Below, in pieces: positions 45,160-58,062 of a stretch of DNA of 64,000 bases (position 1 is the stretch's first letter; each line of letters starts with the position of its first letter). A model generated the notes under the pieces. That model was not told the DNA's origin and did not search any database. It saw only the letters and a program-made list of their open reading frames with translations. A program made the translations under genes and the position numbers. The DNA is from Eledone cirrhosa (taxonomy: Eukaryota > Mollusca > Cephalopoda > Octopoda > Eledonidae). The stretch is from assembly GCA_964016885.1 (NCBI GenBank), contig OZ024743.1, positions 187,344,040-187,408,039 on the forward strand, given 5' to 3'.

Positions 45160-46660
45160 AGTGGATAGAGCCATTAAGGCCAAATGTCAGGCATGGAAAA
45201 AGGGGCCAGCAGAGACCAGTACCAGTTAGCTAAAAGTTAGATGACAAGTATACAAAGCATGCAAACAAGGTTTTCTACTCTTGCAATGTTAGGTGTTCTG
45301 CATAGCAAAGCAGTAGTGTGTCAGTGGGAATCAGGACGTTGTTGGGAAAAGGTGTATTTGAAGGGACACCAGGGCACTTAGCATTACTGCTGCTCAAAAG
45401 AAAAGGCTCTGAATATGCTACTTTGAAAGGAGGCTGATGAATGTAGAGAATGAATGGAAGAAAGGGAGACTACCTCGAACTGACTCAACAGAGGGATCAG
45501 TTAACGAAATAGAGAGTTATAAGGTCAAACAAACAAGCAATGAAAGGTACGAAAAATGGTAAAGCCACTGGATCATTAGAGATGGTTGCTGAGATACTAA
45601 AAGCATCAGGAGTAGTAAGATCTGAACTAGTCACCTGCATAGTCAATCAGGTAATACAGGACAGAATCATACACAATGACTGGCACAGCAGTATACTTGA
45701 AAATGTGATCTCTAGAAAGGAGCAACTACTGAGGAATAAATGTAATGAACCAAGTTATGAAATGACAGAAAATGTTCTGGTACAACTAATGCACAACTAA
45801 TTAGGGAAGGAGTCAAATTTGACAAGATGCAGTTTGGTTTTGTGCCAGGGAGAATTACTACAGTTGCCCTCTTCCTAGTGAGACAACTACAAGTGAAGAT
45901 CTTAGCTAAGAATAAGACCCTATATTTAATATTTGTTGATTTAGAGAAGGCTTTTGAAAGAGTACCTTGATCTGTCATCTGGTGTAGATGTAAATTGGAT
46001 ATAGAAGAATGGCTTTTGAGAGCAGTGCAAGCCATGTATAGAGGAGCTGTCAGTAAAGTTAAAACATGCAAAGAGTTTAGTAAGGAATTCAATGTGCTGG
46101 TGGGTACTTGTCATGGCTTAGTCCTCAGCCTCCAGCATAATGTAGTTCTCCAGGACATAACAGAGGAGTTTAAAACTAGTTGTTCATGGGAACTTCTTTA
46201 TGCTGATGAACTGGTTCTTAAAGCTAAATCCGTGGAGGAATTAAATAAGTTTTGGCTGTAAAAATCTAATTTAGAATCAAAGGGCTGAGAGCAAACTTAG
46301 TAAACTGAAAGTGTTAATAAGCAGTGTGATGCTGTAGCGAAATATGGGCAGGGAGTGCAGAAGATGAATCAAGTATGATTTGATAGATGTGCAATGTTAC
46401 TGCGCATGAATGACAAAGCTTAGATGAACTGAGAAAAAACTGGGTATAAGAGGAATCTTAAGTAGTCTGCAAGAGAGACAACTACATTGGTATAGGTATG
46501 TGATGTGCCTGGATGATCGTTACTAGGTGAAGAAATGCCTGTTGAAGGAAGCCGCAGTAGAGGGAGACCAAGGAAGACTTGGGAGGGCATGGTGAGACAT
46601 GAACTCAAATCCCTGAAACTTACAGGGGAGTTGGCAAAGGAGCTTGATGATTAATTCTGT
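45160..46660 (+). mobile_element. RTE-type LINE, decayed, RT region
   Basis: It begins IKAKCQAWKKGASRDQYQ near 45170. Then come MKGTKNGKATGSLEMVAEIL (45540), IFVDLEKAFERVP near 45930, LLYADELVLKAKS near 46195, and a C terminus with RGRPRKTWEGMVRHELKSLK near 46560. The catalytic YADD has become YADE. Stops and frameshifts split it. The end resembles the 12.25 kb subfamily, not the (GAT)n one. Confidence 0.8.
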
Positions 46661-46672
46661 GATGAAAATGAC

Positions 46673-46681
<9 letters not shown>

Positions 46682-46750
<69 letters not shown>

Positions 46751-46752
46751 CC
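46682..46752. repeat. (GA)n microsatellite
   Basis: About 70 bases of GA, with one irregularity. Confidence 0.97.
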
Positions 46753-46862
46753 ATATATCATTTGAGAATATATTATGTACGGTACTTTTTTCTGAAAATT
46801 ATAGACTTTATATATGCATTCAAAATACTGTGTTTCTCAAGTGATATGTATATGTGTGTGTG

Positions 46863-46865
<3 letters not shown>

Positions 46866-46957
<92 letters not shown>

Positions 46958-46970
46958 TTCTCTTTCTATG
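46866..46970. repeat. (TC)n microsatellite
   Basis: About 100 bases of TC; together with (GA)n at 46682 it could fold back. Confidence 0.97.
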
Positions 46971-46993
46971 TTTCTATATTTATATATATATAT

Positions 46994-47492
46994 ATGAATT
47001 ATAAGAATCAAAGAACTGTTCAAAACATTTTTATGCTTACAACTGTTTCCTCCAAACCGAGGTTTGGATTCTTCGGAGCAATTTATTAATGAATGAACAC
47101 TTATATGACCTCCTTTTCACACAAGAGACATACAGATACATATGCAAATATTGTGGGTCAACATTCATTACAGCATTTAGAGTGGCAGTACACACTTAGA
47201 GATTACATTCATATTAAAAGATACAATCAAAAATACAGGTTAAAATACAACATGAAAATAAGCGGTTATATAGTGCAAAGGTTATATGTGTGGCAAGCAC
47301 GTGCGTCTTGTTTATATAGTGTGGCAGAGAGTTACGTGTAGTAGAAGCACTTAAGTAGGTAAACAAGAGTGTTAGGTTGGTTGATCTGGTGACAAATTCT
47401 TGAAGAATCTTGAAGAATCCAAACCTCGGTTTGGAGGAAACAGTTGTAAGCATAAAAATGTTTTGAACAGTTCTTTGATTCTTATAATTCAT
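46994..47492. repeat. Foldback element with identical 81-base arms
   Basis: Bases 46994-47074 (ATGAATTATAAG...TTTGGATTCTTC) and 47412-47492 are exact reverse complements by my reading. The spacer is about 337 bases without a clear frame. The arms each contain a short hairpin CCAAACC...GGTTTGG. Confidence 0.9.
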
Positions 47493-47800
47493 ATAACTGC
47501 TCTGTAAATCATCTGATGTTTTTACATTGAGCTACTTAACTTACTGGTAATAAGGTAGTAATATATTACTGCCTACCACTATTTAGGGTTTGTATAAAAA
47601 TATATATAACTGCAAAAGGTTTTTGTATTTACATAACCATAAATAGTATAATTAATACTATATATATATATATCAGTTCTATACATGATGATGCCTCTGG
47701 GATCACTGACCTAAGATGACCCAAATCCCATTGAGCAAACGCAACTATATATATATATATATATATATATAGATATATAGATATATATATAGATATATAT
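47493..47800. other. Unassigned DNA with (TA)n tracts
   Basis: TA/GATA tracts at about 47741-47800 border the large palindrome. Confidence 0.5.
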
Positions 47801-48944
47801 GCAGAGGTTATATTTAATTTGTTGGGATTCAACAAGCTTAACACATTTTATAACTGATATAAAGCACTCAACTGGTTAGTGGATTAAATTCACAATATAT
47901 TAATAAATGGAAACTATATTTATAAAACCATATTTATTTAATTATATATATTTCAAGGGCAACCAAGGAAAATTATGGTGCGCTTTCATCAGATAAAATA
48001 CAGATTTGTTTTATAAATAAATATTGACTTACCCGGAAAAAAAGACAACCTTAACAGTTGGAGCTTTCTGGATAGTGGAGATAATATTTTATTGAGGATA
48101 ATACAAAGTTATGAGTGAGTATTCAAATGAGTGTCCGAAAAGTTGAAAAGATAACGGTTTATTTAAATTAAACTGTTGGAAGAAGAGGATATGTAAGGGA
48201 GAGAGAAAAGAAAAAGAAAAGGAAGGAGAAAGAGAGAAGAGGAATGAAAGAACGATTATACATAGTGATAGTGAAGATGGTCAAGAGTGAACGAAAAAAT
48301 AAATATTAATGGAAGAATATAGAGCGTAAATATATCTAAGTGAAAGTAGAAGTGAAAGAAGAAATAAGATTAACGTGGAAGAATAATATTTAGAATGTAT
48401 GGTTCATTACGTTGTGATTATGATATTTATAATAAGTTGAAAAAATTAAAATTAAAAATTAAAAATTAAAAATTAAAAATCAAAATTAAAGATGAAAATT
48501 TACCTTAATTTTAAAAATTTAATTTAATATTAATATTAAAAATTAAAAATTAAAATTAAAACAGAAGTATTTATATGATATGAGGATGTATTAGTAATAA
48601 TATATTCGTCTAGATGTGTATGTTATGGATTATAAATTATTTAAATAAATATATATATAGTATTTTACATTAGAGAAAATCTAATATATTTATTTGATTA
48701 AAGTAAGTTTGGCAAAATTATATTTATTAATAGTTGTAAGTCAAAACTTAAACATCCAAATAATTCCAAATTTATGAAAGTTTACGAGAGTTTACAAAGG
48801 AATAACTACATAATTATATTATAAAAACAGTAAGGAAGTATAAAGGAAGTTAGAAGTGATTTATTAAGAACTCAAATAACTCCAAGGATACATAAAAAAA
48901 AAAGTTTCAAAAAACCTTCTATCAAAAAAAATCATTTTTATTTT

Positions 48945-49118
48945 TTTATTTTTTATTTTTTATTTTTTATTTTTTATTTTTTATTTTTTATTTTTTATTT
49001 TTTTATTTTTTATTTTTTATTTTTTATTTTTTATTTTTTATTTTTTATTTTTTATTTTTTATTTTTTATTTTTTATTTTTTATTTTTTATTTTTTATTTT
49101 TTATTTTTTATTTTTTAT
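48945..49118. repeat. (TTTTTTA)n heptamer array
   Basis: About 25 tandem copies of TTTTTTA with one longer unit, located in the left arm only. The matching place in the right arm (about 50056) has just a few A/T bases. Confidence 0.95.
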
Positions 49119-50413
49119 GAGAAGTCATAAATGTTATAGAGTTAAAAAATTTCATCTTTAGAATATAATTAAGACATAAACCAATAACCATAAATGTTCC
49201 TTTACGAATATTGGTAAAAAATCTTCAACTGCTTTATCCAATTTATTATGGAACTTAAAATCCAAGAATATTAACTATTCTTTATCTTGGGAAATTATCT
49301 CCAAAGCTCCTTCATACACAGTTCTATCCAAAAATTGCTCCCTTTGCGTTGAAGAAATATTCTTTATACTAAAAAGTAAGAACTCTATTAATTTGCGTAA
49401 TAATTTATTTAGTTCTTGTAAACATCGTTTAAACTCAACTTTTAGATATATATATATAAAATGTAATATATGGTTAATCTGCTTCACATAATGTTTTCTA
49501 TATCCAACCACGTACAACTTCATCCTTCAGATTATATCTATATATGATTCATATATATTTAATTTACTTTCTATTATCTCTACTTCATAAATACACTTTA
49601 TATTATTACACTTATCAATTGATTATAACCTTTTTATATGACTACTTGAAATTCTTTTAAGAAAAATTTTCCTTGAAAGACTTTCTGAAGGTTTTAGGAA
49701 ATTCTTTGAAAGTTCCTTTGAAAGATATGGAAAAACCATTATTTTCATATCTTCCAATATCTTATATTTTCAAACATTTTTAATATATATCCAAATATTT
49801 ATATATATATGTGGAATAACATATGCTTTTTATATATATGTGGAATAACCTATGGTTTATGTGTTAATTAAATATATTCTTAAGATAAATATTTTAACTT
49901 TATAACAATTATGACTTCTTATAAAATAACATATGGTTTATGTTTTAATTATATTCTTAAGATAAATCTATGAATTCTTATAAAATAACATATGGTTTGT
50001 TTTAATTATATTCTTAAGATGAAGTTTTTTAACTTTATAACATTTATGACTTCTCATAAAAAATTTAAAAAATATTTTTTGAAAGAAGGTTTTTTGAAGG
50101 TTTTTTTTATGTATCCTTGGAGTTATTTGAGTTCTTAAAAAATCACTTCTAACTTCCTTTATACTTCCTTACTGTTTTTATAATATAATTAAGTAGTTAT
50201 TCCTTTGTAAACTCTCGTAAATTTTCATAAATTTGGAATTATTTGAATGTTTAAGTTTTGACTTACAACTATTAATAAATATAATTGTGCCAAACTTACT
50301 TTAATCAAATAAACTATACTAGATTTTCTCTAATGTAAAATACTATATATATATATTTATTTAAATAATTTATAATCCATAACATACACATCTAAACGAA
50401 TATATTATTACTA

Positions 50414-50583
50414 GTGAATTGGCAGTATCGGTAGAGGGTCGGACGCCATGCTTTGACGCATAGAGTTACGGCCCTTGCCATTCTAAGTTCAAATCCCGCC
50501 GAGGTTAACTTTGCCTTTCATCCTTACGGGGTCGATAAAATAAAGTACCAGTAATTGCTGGCCTTGTGCCAATAGTAGAAACA
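50414..50583 (+). mobile_element. OR2-type SINE within the palindromic element
   Basis: A complete SINE flanked by ATTATTACTA at 50404-50413 and 50584-50593. The related copy at 18.25-20.4 kb shows the unoccupied site near 19520 (TATTATTACTAATACATC). A 20-base part before the tail is deleted (CAGTAATTGCTGG). Confidence 0.95.
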
Positions 50584-51237
50584 ATTATTACTAATACATC
50601 CTAATATAATATAAATACTTCTGTTTTATTTTTAATATTAAATTAAATTTTTAATATTAAGTTAAATTTTAATCTTTAATTTTGATTTTTAATTTTTAAT
50701 TTTAATTTTTCCAACTTATCATTATAATTATTATAATCACAACGTAATGAACCATACATTCTAAATATTATTCTTCCACGTTAATCTTATTTCTTCTTTC
50801 ACTTCTTTTTTCACTTAGATATATTTACGCTCTATATTCTTCCATTAATATTTATTTCTTCGTTCACTCTTGACCATCTTCACTATCACTATGTATAATC
50901 GTTCTTTCTTTCCTCTTCTCTCTTTCTCCTTCCTTTTCTTTTTCTTTTCTCTCTCCCTTACATATCCTCTTCTTCCAACCGTTTAATTTAAATAAACCGT
51001 TATCTTTTCAACTTTTCGGACACTCAATTGCATACTCACTCATAACTTTGTATTAGCCTCAATAAAATATTATCTCCACTATCCAGAAAGCTCCAACCGT
51101 TAAGGTTGTCTTTTTTTTCCGGGTATGTCAATATTTATTTATAAAACAAATCTGTATTTTATCTGATGAAAGCGCACCATCATTTGCCTTGGCTTCTCTT
51201 GAAATATATATAATAAAATAAATATGGTTTTATAAAT

Positions 51238-51772
<535 letters not shown>

Positions 51773-52094
51773 AGCACAACAGGTACATGAACATGGTGGT
51801 AAATACACTTATCATACTTATCTATTGAATTAAATAATCTACAAAATCAAGCATGTCGATGCAATATTCTATGCTTCTCACATCACAAAAGTAGTTTTAC
51901 ATTTTTAATATAATTGATTTGGTAGATAGCAACTTCCTAAAATAGAATAGTGTCAATAATATTTTATTAAAAATCAGTACCGGTTTGCATATCCTTGGAT
52001 GTATTATGCTGGACTATTTTATTCATATTTATGCTTATCACGTAAGTTCAGGAGCTGTTCGTATTAAAATTCAAATCACCATTTCTAAAATGAA
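51773..52094. other. Unassigned DNA
   Basis: No recognised feature. Confidence 0.4.
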
Positions 52095-52393
52095 TACAAA
52101 TTCCAAAACGGAGGGGATTGTGGTTAGGATGTCTCAGGAAAGAATCGCTGGACAGGCTTTATGGGCAAAACCAATTGACAGGAGACCCAGGAGTAGACCC
52201 CAAGGAAGATAGTTGGATAACATCCACGGGCTTGGCTGGTCTCACTTGGGGATCCAGCCGGATCAATTGGAGATGGTTGCTTCTGACAGGACCCGCTGGA
52301 AGGAGTGTTTGAGGACCCTCTCAGAAATAAATGGACGAAGAAGAAGAAGAAGAAGAAGAAGAAGAAGAAGAAGAAGAAGAAGAAGAAGAAGAA
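52095..52393 (+). mobile_element. LINE C-terminal fragment with (AAG)n tail
   Basis: Frames read VVRMSQERIAGQALWAKPID, RRPRSRPQGR, a stop (TGG to TAG), LDNIHGLGWSHLGIQPDQLE and MVASDRTRWKECLRTLSE. A tail of (AAG)n of about 55 bases follows. It is the best preserved of four copies. The RT is not included, so the clade is open. Confidence 0.8.
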
Positions 52394-52545
52394 GGCACAA
52401 AGCCATAAATCTCGAAGTAGGGGAAAGGAAAAGAAAGTTGAAAGGCAAAGTTAACATTGGCATTGAATTCAGAACATAAGGAACTGGATCAAATACAACA
52501 AGGTTTTTTTCCCATCACTTTAACAATTATGCCAATCCTCCACAC
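52394..52545 (-). mobile_element. Degraded tRNA-derived SINE
   Basis: GGCACAAAGCC, AAAGGCAAAGTTAACATTGG and TTATGCCAATCCTCCAC follow the order of the OR1-like SINE read from the minus strand. Confidence 0.6.
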
Positions 52546-52868
52546 TTTTATATTAAATAATAACAAGGAAAGTTCTAGACAATGTTTTTGTTATCAAATA
52601 TATGTCAAAATAACTTTTGTGTAAAAATATTATAGATTGGTACACAGGTTGTATAGAAATCGTTGATATAAAATGACAAAAGTTATTGGCTGAATGCATA
52701 ACATATTTGCTGGCATTGACAAAAAAGTAAGACATTAGATATAAAATATATGTAGTCACATGCACATCAATGTATTGCTTTTGTTACAGGCATTAAACAT
52801 ATTTTGCATTCAACCAAAATCTCTTCTTATACCTACAAACATATATACATACACATGCACACATCTGC

Positions 52869-52901
<33 letters not shown>

Positions 52902-52997
52902 CACACATATATATATATGTGTATATGTACATGTATGTATAGTATAATATATATGTAGATACATACATGTGTTTGTGTGTGTATATATATATTTAAC

Positions 52998-53031
<34 letters not shown>

Positions 53032-53339
53032 CCATGTATATAATTAAAGGTTTTGCTAATAGCTGTATACATATAAGTATGTGTATTTTCTATATCTAAT
53101 GATATACAGTATGTTTACAAATAAACATTTGAAAGTCTTTCGCTATGAATTTTGGAAGTCGATGGCCAGTGCCATCTAACAAATTAGAGGTCACAGAATG
53201 TGTGACGAAAGAACTTTGACAATATATGAACAATCGTCTGGTTGTGGAACCAACCAACCAACCGGAAATTTATAAATTCCTAAATTTATAAATTTAATTT
53301 ATAATAAGTTGAAGTGAAAGCAACTGGTGCGTGTGTTTC
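52546..53339. other. Unassigned DNA with (CA)n/(TA)n tracts
   Basis: Microsatellites at about 52845-53030; no gene recognised. Confidence 0.5.
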
Positions 53340-53440
53340 TTATTGACAACATGGCCCTCCCAAAGCATAACAATATCGGTTTCAACACACGTTTTCAGCT
53401 AAAGAATCTTGCTAAACAAATTCAGAAACGAAATATATAT
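53340..53440 (+). mobile_element. PLE 5'-terminal fragment
   Basis: GGCCCTCCCAAAGCATAACA, TTTCAACACACG and AAATTCAGAAACGAAATATA correspond to 16552-16632, next to the PLE 5' end. Here too the fragment runs into (TA)n. Confidence 0.6.
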
Positions 53441-53541
53441 ATATATATATATACATAAATATACATATATATATTATATGTATGTATATAAAAAATATGT
53501 ACATGTATATATACATATGTATATATATGTATATATTTATA

Positions 53542-53546
<5 letters not shown>

Positions 53547-53639
<93 letters not shown>

Positions 53640-53662
53640 CATATGTATATATATGTATATAT
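53547..53662. repeat. (TA)n tract
   Basis: TA repeats with occasional TATG units. The open frame through here joins the RTE ORF by chance. Confidence 0.95.
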
Positions 53663-53847
53663 TTTCCAAAACAAATCTTGTATTTTTGTTAATGCTTGTT
53701 AAATTATGCCCAAATACGAGGATCTTATTTAAACCTTACCTTCTCGCTAACAGCTCAACATCCCTCCCCCACGCACCACCATTATTATTACGTGGACCAA
53801 TCATAAGTCAGAGGCCCATACCATCGCTTACCTGGTTGCCTTTCGAT

Positions 53848-55236
53848 ATGATGGATGGACTACGGAATTCTGGAGAGTTGAAGAGAGAGAAATCTGGACG
53901 CTTAGCGACAATGCCAAAGATAAAGACAAATTCACCTCGTGGACGAGAATGCGAGCACTCCTCTTTGTTTCGGCCGCGGATGGCTAACATAACCCCATCT
54001 CCCCCCGCGCCCCACCGCTCCCACCCTCCAAACGCAATCCAAAACTTCAGAGTTGGTACCATGAATGTAGGCACCTTAAAGGGTCGCTCTAACGAGGTTG
54101 TAGAAATGCTTGAACGTAAGGAGGTCGATGTTTGTTGTATTCAAGAGACCAGGTGGAGGGGTGGGTCTGCTAGATTCATCGTGGGTAAAAAACGATGCTA
54201 TAAGCTTTTCTGGGTGGGAAATGACAATGGGCTGGGTGGAGTAGGAATCATGGTAGCAGAAAAGTGGGCAGATAAGATAATAGACGTAAATAGAGTGAAC
54301 GACAGAATAATTAAGATAAGACTTGTCTTCAATAGAACTACGGTGACAGTAATATCTGCGTACACACCCCAATCCGGACTGCCCGGCACTATAAAAGACA
54401 GATTCTATGAGACACTGATGCTCACTACCTCCCAAATAACCGACAGTGACTATATAATTATTGCAGGCGGCCTAAATGGTCACGTTGGACAACATTGTGA
54501 CGGCTACGACGGAATCCATGGAGGCTATGGGTTTGGTACTAGGAATGAGGAAGGCTCCAGAATCCTGGAATTCTGTGACACAAATAACCTAACTATCTGT
54601 AACACTAACTTCAAAAAACAAGACAATCACCTGATCACCTATAGATCGGGGGAACACACAAGCCAGGTAGGTTATATCCTTACCAGAAGACGTGACAGAG
54701 TGTCTGTTGTAAACATTAAATCCCTCCCCCATGAAGAATGCACCTCCCAACATAGACTGATAATTAGCAACCTAATAGTCAGGATGAGACGTACTAGACA
54801 ACAGAAGAGGACTATCCTCAGGAGAAAAATATGGAAGCTAAAGGACCCCACAGTCAGAAATAAATTTAAAAGCATACTACTTGATGCTTTCGACAGTAAG
54901 GAAGAGAAATTAGAGTCGTACAATATAGAGGAACAGTGGGAATTCCTGAAAGCAAACCTGCTGATGGTGGCAGACGAAGTCTGTGGCTGGAGCAGGCCTG
55001 TAGGCAGGAGGAGAGTAACATGGTGGTGGAACAGTAAGGTGGAGGGGTCAATTAAGGCCAAAAAGCAGGCTTGGAAAGTATGGCGGGATGGGGGAAGTAG
55101 AGAAGACTATCAAGTGGCCAGGAGGGAAGCTAGGAGACAAGTCTACTTCGCAAGAAGGGAAGCAGAGGAAAGAAAGTTCAAGCATGTTCTACAACGCGAG
55201 GACCAAAAACGTGAGGTGTTCAGGATTGCTAGGTAA
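53848..55236 (+). pseudogene. RTE ORF part 1: APE-type endonuclease
   Basis: The first plausible ATG beyond the microsatellite is at 53848. Numbered from it: [15 protein letters not shown] near 67-81, CIQETRW with Glu100, ISAYTPQSG near 169-177, AGGLNGHVG at 206-214, [14 protein letters not shown] near 264-277 and TSQHRL with His302. Family consensus has GDLN and QIDYI; both aspartates have become glycine here (54469 and 54670), so the nuclease would be inactive. The spacer to the RT has [19 protein letters not shown]. The frame closes with TAA after FRIAR, most likely a CAA to TAA change. Confidence 0.88.
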
Positions 55237-56496
55237 TGTGTCAAGGAAAACCGTGATATTGTCGGGGAGAAGTGTGTACTTAATGATGATGGCATACTTG
55301 CCATCACCGATGCTGATAAGAAGGTAGCTTGGAAGTGTCACTCCGAAAGGCTACTAAATGAGGAGAATAAATGGGAGAAAGACAGTCTCCCCCACATCGA
55401 CCCAATAGAGGGACCAGCAGTGTTAGTCAAGGGTAGTATAATAAGTAAGGCAATCAAAGATATGAAGACGGGTGAGGCGGCTGGGCCTTCGGAAATAGTT
55501 GCTGAGATGCTGAAGGCATCTGGAACGGTGGGACACACCATAGTCACCCGGATAGTAAACCAAGTCATACAGAATGGGGTTGTTCCGAAGGACTGGTGTA
55601 GCAGCATCATCATTAACTGTTATAAGGGTAAAGGAGATGCCCTAGATAGGAGTAACTATAGAGGCATTAAATTAATCGACCAGGTCATGAAGGTCACGGA
55701 AAAAGTAATAGCGCAACTAATCAGAGAGAGAATTGACCTAGATGAAATGCAGTTCGGGTTTGTGTCAGGCAAAAGTACCACAGACACTCTTTTCATTGTA
55801 CGACAACTACAGGAGAAGTACCTAGCTAAAAGTAAACCCCTATACTTAGCTTTTGTCGACTTGGAGAAAGCCTTCAACAGAGTCCCCCGTTCCATTATCT
55901 GGTGGGCTCTTAGAAAACTAGGTGTTGACGAATGGCTTGTGAGAGCTATACAAGCCATGTATAAAGAAACAGTCAGCAAGGTTAGAATTAACAACGAAAA
56001 TAGTGAAGAGTTTAGCGTAAAAGTTGGTGTCCATCAGGGCTCTGTTCTTAGCCCCCTACTATTTATTATTGCCCTTCAGGCTATAACAGAGGAGTTCAAG
56101 ACCGGCTGCCCATGGGAACTCCTATACGCAGATGATCTAATGCTCATAGCTGAATCAATGGCCGAGCTAGAGAAGAAATTCCAAACATGGAAGCACGGCC
56201 TAGAATCAAAAGGCCTTAAAATTAACCTGGCTAAGACTAAAGTTCTAGTTTGTAAGAAAGAAAATAAGGCGGCGGTCCCTTCCGGGAAGTGGCCATGCTC
56301 AGTGTGTAGGAAAGGCGTAGGCAGAAACTCCATTTTATGTCCCAAATGCAAAGTATGGGTGCATAAAAGATGTAGTGGGATCACAGGTAAGCTAACTAAA
56401 AACATAGATTTTACATGTGGCCGGTGCTCTGGTGCAATAAGTAGCAGCAAGTGCCCACAAATACTAGCTCTTTCAATTGCGCAGAGGGTTCTATAG
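55237..56496 (+). pseudogene. RTE ORF part 2: reverse transcriptase with zinc-finger insertion
   Basis: The same frame continues past the stop (CVKENRDIVGEKCVLNDDG), and an ATG at 55420 is internal. Motifs: KTGEAAGPSEIVAEMLKASG, CYKGKGDALDRSNYRGIKLI, motif A FVDLEKAFNRVPR with the catalytic aspartate intact, VHQGSVLSPLLF and LLYADDLM. After the thumb comes WPCSVCRKGVGRNSILCPKC, WVHKRCSG and CGRC, a PHD-like set of Cys/His pairs common in RTE proteins. A frameshift near 56445 ends the homologous frame. Confidence 0.9.
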
Positions 56497-57081
56497 AAAT
56501 AGTGGACAGCTTCCGTTACCTGGGTGACAAAATCAGCAGTGGAGGAGGGTGCTCTGAAAGTACAGTAGCTAGAGTCAGAACTGGATGGAAAAAGTTCAGA
56601 GAGCTTATACCACTATTAGCCGCTAAAGGGTTCTCCCTAAAAATGAAAGGCAGGTTGTATGATGCCTGCATACGAACAGCAATGTTTGCATGGCAGTGAG
56701 ACCTGGGCATTGTGTGCAGAGGATATATGCAGACTAGAGAGGAACGAAGCTTGCATGCTCCGCTGGATGTGTAATAGTAATATACGTGAACGGCAAAGCA
56801 TAAACGAACTAAGGAAAAAATTAGAAATAAGAGGGATCAGATGTTGTTTACTCGAGAGAAGGCTATGTTGGTATGGTCACGTGATGCACATGAAAGACGA
56901 CAGCTGTATAACAAAGTGCAGGGCAATAAAGATAGACGGTAGCCACGGAGTAGGCAGACCCAGAAAAACCTGGGACGAGCTGATAAATTCCGACCTCACA
57001 CACTTTCACCTCTCCAAGACAATGTCACTGGACTGAGACCTTTGGCGGTACTCAGTAATAGAGAAGACCCGCCTTATCTAA
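56451..57081 (+). pseudogene. RTE ORF part 3: C-terminal region
   Basis: VDSFRYLGDKISSGGGCSES and KKFRELIPLLAAKGFSLKMK are in one frame to 56683. After a one-base insertion the frame returns to GSETWALCAEDICRLERNEA, GIRCCLLERRLCWYGHVMHM and GVGRPRKTWDELINSDLTHF. A TGA replaces the CGA codon at 57034 (SLD-stop-DLWRY), and the ancestral stop is TAA at 57079-57081. The function of this region, which carries WYGHV and GRPRKTW, is unknown; it may bind nucleic acid. Confidence 0.85.
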
Positions 57082-57475
57082 GTGCAAAGTAAAACCTACT
57101 ACAGTCAGTAGGCATCTCTAACAAAATACATCCCGTCCCACCACCCCACACCATCCACACCGCCCCTTTCAATATAAAGTTATGTTGGTGCCACAACATC
57201 CAGGCCGAAACAAATGAGATCGTGTAGATGTCACAACAAAAAAACACACAGTCCACGCTGTAATGTGGCCGTGTAGGCAACACGGTAAAAACCTCCCAGC
57301 CCCACGCTGTAAATATGGTTGGTGTTAGGAAGGGCATCCAGCTGTAGAAAACCCGCCAGACAGTCCTATGCGAGCAATGACAACCACTCTTGCCTCAAGT
57401 GGGAAAACTCCCGTCGAAACCCATGCAAGCGTGGAACATGGACGTTAAACGATGATGATGATGATGATGATGATA

Positions 57476-58062
57476 TATGTATAAACTTGATGACAGCAAA
57501 CAAAAATTTTGTTGACAACATGAATCATTAAAAAATAGAATAGTTACCCAGGGGGGTACTTTTTTCAAATATAAGCTCACAGTAATCTTAAGAATGTCCA
57601 CTTCATGCTACTAGACAAGATGAATGGTAGAATACTTGCTCTGTATTAAGGAATAATATAATGCATAATTTTATTTTCTTCTGTGAAAATATATCAGTTA
57701 TTGCTTCAACAAAAGTATAGAGTAAATTATCAAGCATCAGGAAATTTTTCATTTTATAAACTCCTTGCTTGACATATCCATAAAAAAATCAAGCAAATCT
57801 CCCTCCCCACTCTCCCCCTCTCTCTCTTTCTTTCCACACACACAAACACACACATATAAATATATATATGCAACGATTCTCTGTTAATATGATGAGAAAT
57901 GTATGTAGTTACACCTAAATGTTAAGCATACATGCAAAGAATATATAAATTTGTAATCTGTTATGTATATGTATATATGTATGCATGTATGTATATATAT
58001 ATATATATATGCACACCTATATATATATGTAGATGCACACACACACACACACACATATTTCA
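57476..58062. other. Unassigned DNA
   Basis: Short CT-rich and CA/TA tracts (57800-57870 and 57960-58055); nothing else recognised. Confidence 0.5.

Larger units (their letters stand above)
53664..57475 (+). mobile_element. RTE-type LINE, nearly full length, inactivated
   Basis: An APE-like endonuclease precedes an RT on one strand, followed by a 3' UTR with AGGAAGGGCATCCAGCTGTA and a (GAT)n end at 57451-57475, the organisation of RTE LINEs. The ORF (53848-57081) carries two premature stops (55234, 57034) and two frameshifts (near 56445 and 56683). The 5' end is uncertain; non-repeat sequence starts at 53664 after (TA)n. Confidence 0.9.

Noticed and set aside
48945..49118. The heptamer array as a telomere or CRISPR-like array
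   Set aside because: It is a homogeneous A/T heptamer without spacers, internal to a repeat arm and unlike the TTAGGG telomere repeat of molluscs.
49275..49523. An 82-codon frame in the loop of the large palindromic element as a conserved gene
   Set aside because: The second copy (18540-18785) has a TAG at codon 4 and is two bases shorter in the TA run, so the frame is not maintained. The amino-acid similarity follows from DNA identity alone.
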